This document shows, one piece after another, positions 61,284 to 64,000 of a stretch of DNA of 64,000 bases. The notes below the pieces were generated by a model. That model was not told the origin of the DNA. It saw only the letters and a program-made list of their open reading frames with translations, and ran no database searches. Within the stretch, counting starts at the first letter, position 1. The number at the start of each line of letters is the position of its first letter. The stretch comes from Lachnospiraceae bacterium (GTDB taxonomy: Bacteria > Bacillota > Clostridia > Lachnospirales > Lachnospiraceae), in the NCBI GenBank assembly GCA_030540075.1, contig JAUNWX010000002.1, forward strand, positions 62,001-126,000, read 5' to 3'. A program made the translations under genes and the position numbers.

Positions 61284-61542
61284 AAAGTTTGCTTATTTTG
61301 GAGACGTGGGCTCAGTGCGCCTTTTTTTAGACACGCCCGGCACCACCGCTCCTTTAAGATAAGATGAAACGAAAACCGATTCATTGAAATGTTGATACAT
61401 CGAAATACAATGCTCGTAACGATGAATGCACATTTTGAAATCCACATCTTTCTATGAATCACAGTGATCAAGTAAAGGAGTTTCCCGAACTGCCGTGTTT
61501 CCGGCATGAAGCGAAACGAATTTACTATGGGGTGAACGGTCA
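61284..61542 (+). other. long leader of rpoB
   Basis: About 255 nt between the promoter and the rpoB start. It includes GGGCTCAGTGCGCC followed by seven T residues (61309-61329), which could end some transcripts early. No complete hairpin of standard strength and no open reading frame of note was found. An L10-type leader is not recognised. Confidence 0.45.

Positions 61543-64000
<2,458 letters not shown>

Overview
The window reads as chromosomal DNA of an anaerobic Gram-positive bacterium of the Clostridia, most like Lachnospiraceae, with GC content in the mid-50s by eye. This rests on gene content: an NfnAB bifurcating transhydrogenase, a GGGtGRT protein with its NifU-like partner, a one-piece SecDF, AddAB, type 1B PyrK/PyrD with PyrBI, meso-diaminopimelate dehydrogenase, a large iron alcohol dehydrogenase, strong AGGAGG ribosome sites and a CcpA-type cre site. 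The genus is not determined. No tRNA, rRNA, phage or transposase gene was seen.

Layout. 1-9.9 kb: a PPC-domain protein, glycerate kinase, a stand-alone GltD-like flavoprotein, then a divergent pair: a degenerate sigma-54-type regulator facing a five-gene catabolic operon (enolase-superfamily enzyme, two ABC permeases, amidohydrolase, solute-binding lipoprotein). It looks like uptake and breakdown of a sugar acid or lactone, with glycerate kinase a possible end step. 10-14 kb: a hydrolase remnant, a RelB/YafQ-type toxin-antitoxin pair, adenosine deaminase, a small hairpin-repeat array, an ArAE exporter and an ECF S component. 14.5-24 kb: metY, addB-addA and a ThyX-like protein. 24-34 kb: Fe-alcohol dehydrogenase, mgtE, nfnAB, the NifU-like/GGGtGRT pair, cardiolipin synthase and mntP. 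34-42.5 kb: lspA, a truncated MocR regulator, mutY, secDF, tgt, an AraC regulator and a HicB-like protein. 42.8-48.8 kb: a complete UMP operon, pyrC-K-D-F-E-B-I. 49-61 kb: an aminopeptidase P-like gene coupled to alaX, ddh, a secreted repeat protein, a LysR regulator, an EIIB-like membrane protein, two MATE pumps facing each other, yajC, an XRE regulator, a DUF1934 protein and a small membrane protein. 61.5 kb to the end: the first two thirds of rpoB.

The most unusual feature is a family of about 225-bp nested palindromes. Five full copies lie at 13209, 34122, 42536, 48850 and 57372, and shorter derivatives near 24160, 52301, 60421 and 61142. Every full copy begins 4-25 bp beyond a stop codon. 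The outer and middle arms differ between copies yet remain complementary within each copy. All five keep the same T-T mismatch in the middle helix, and four share a conserved unpaired strand (the fifth is partly similar). I recognise no named repeat or RNA family; it behaves like a BOX-like modular element or a structured 3'-end RNA.
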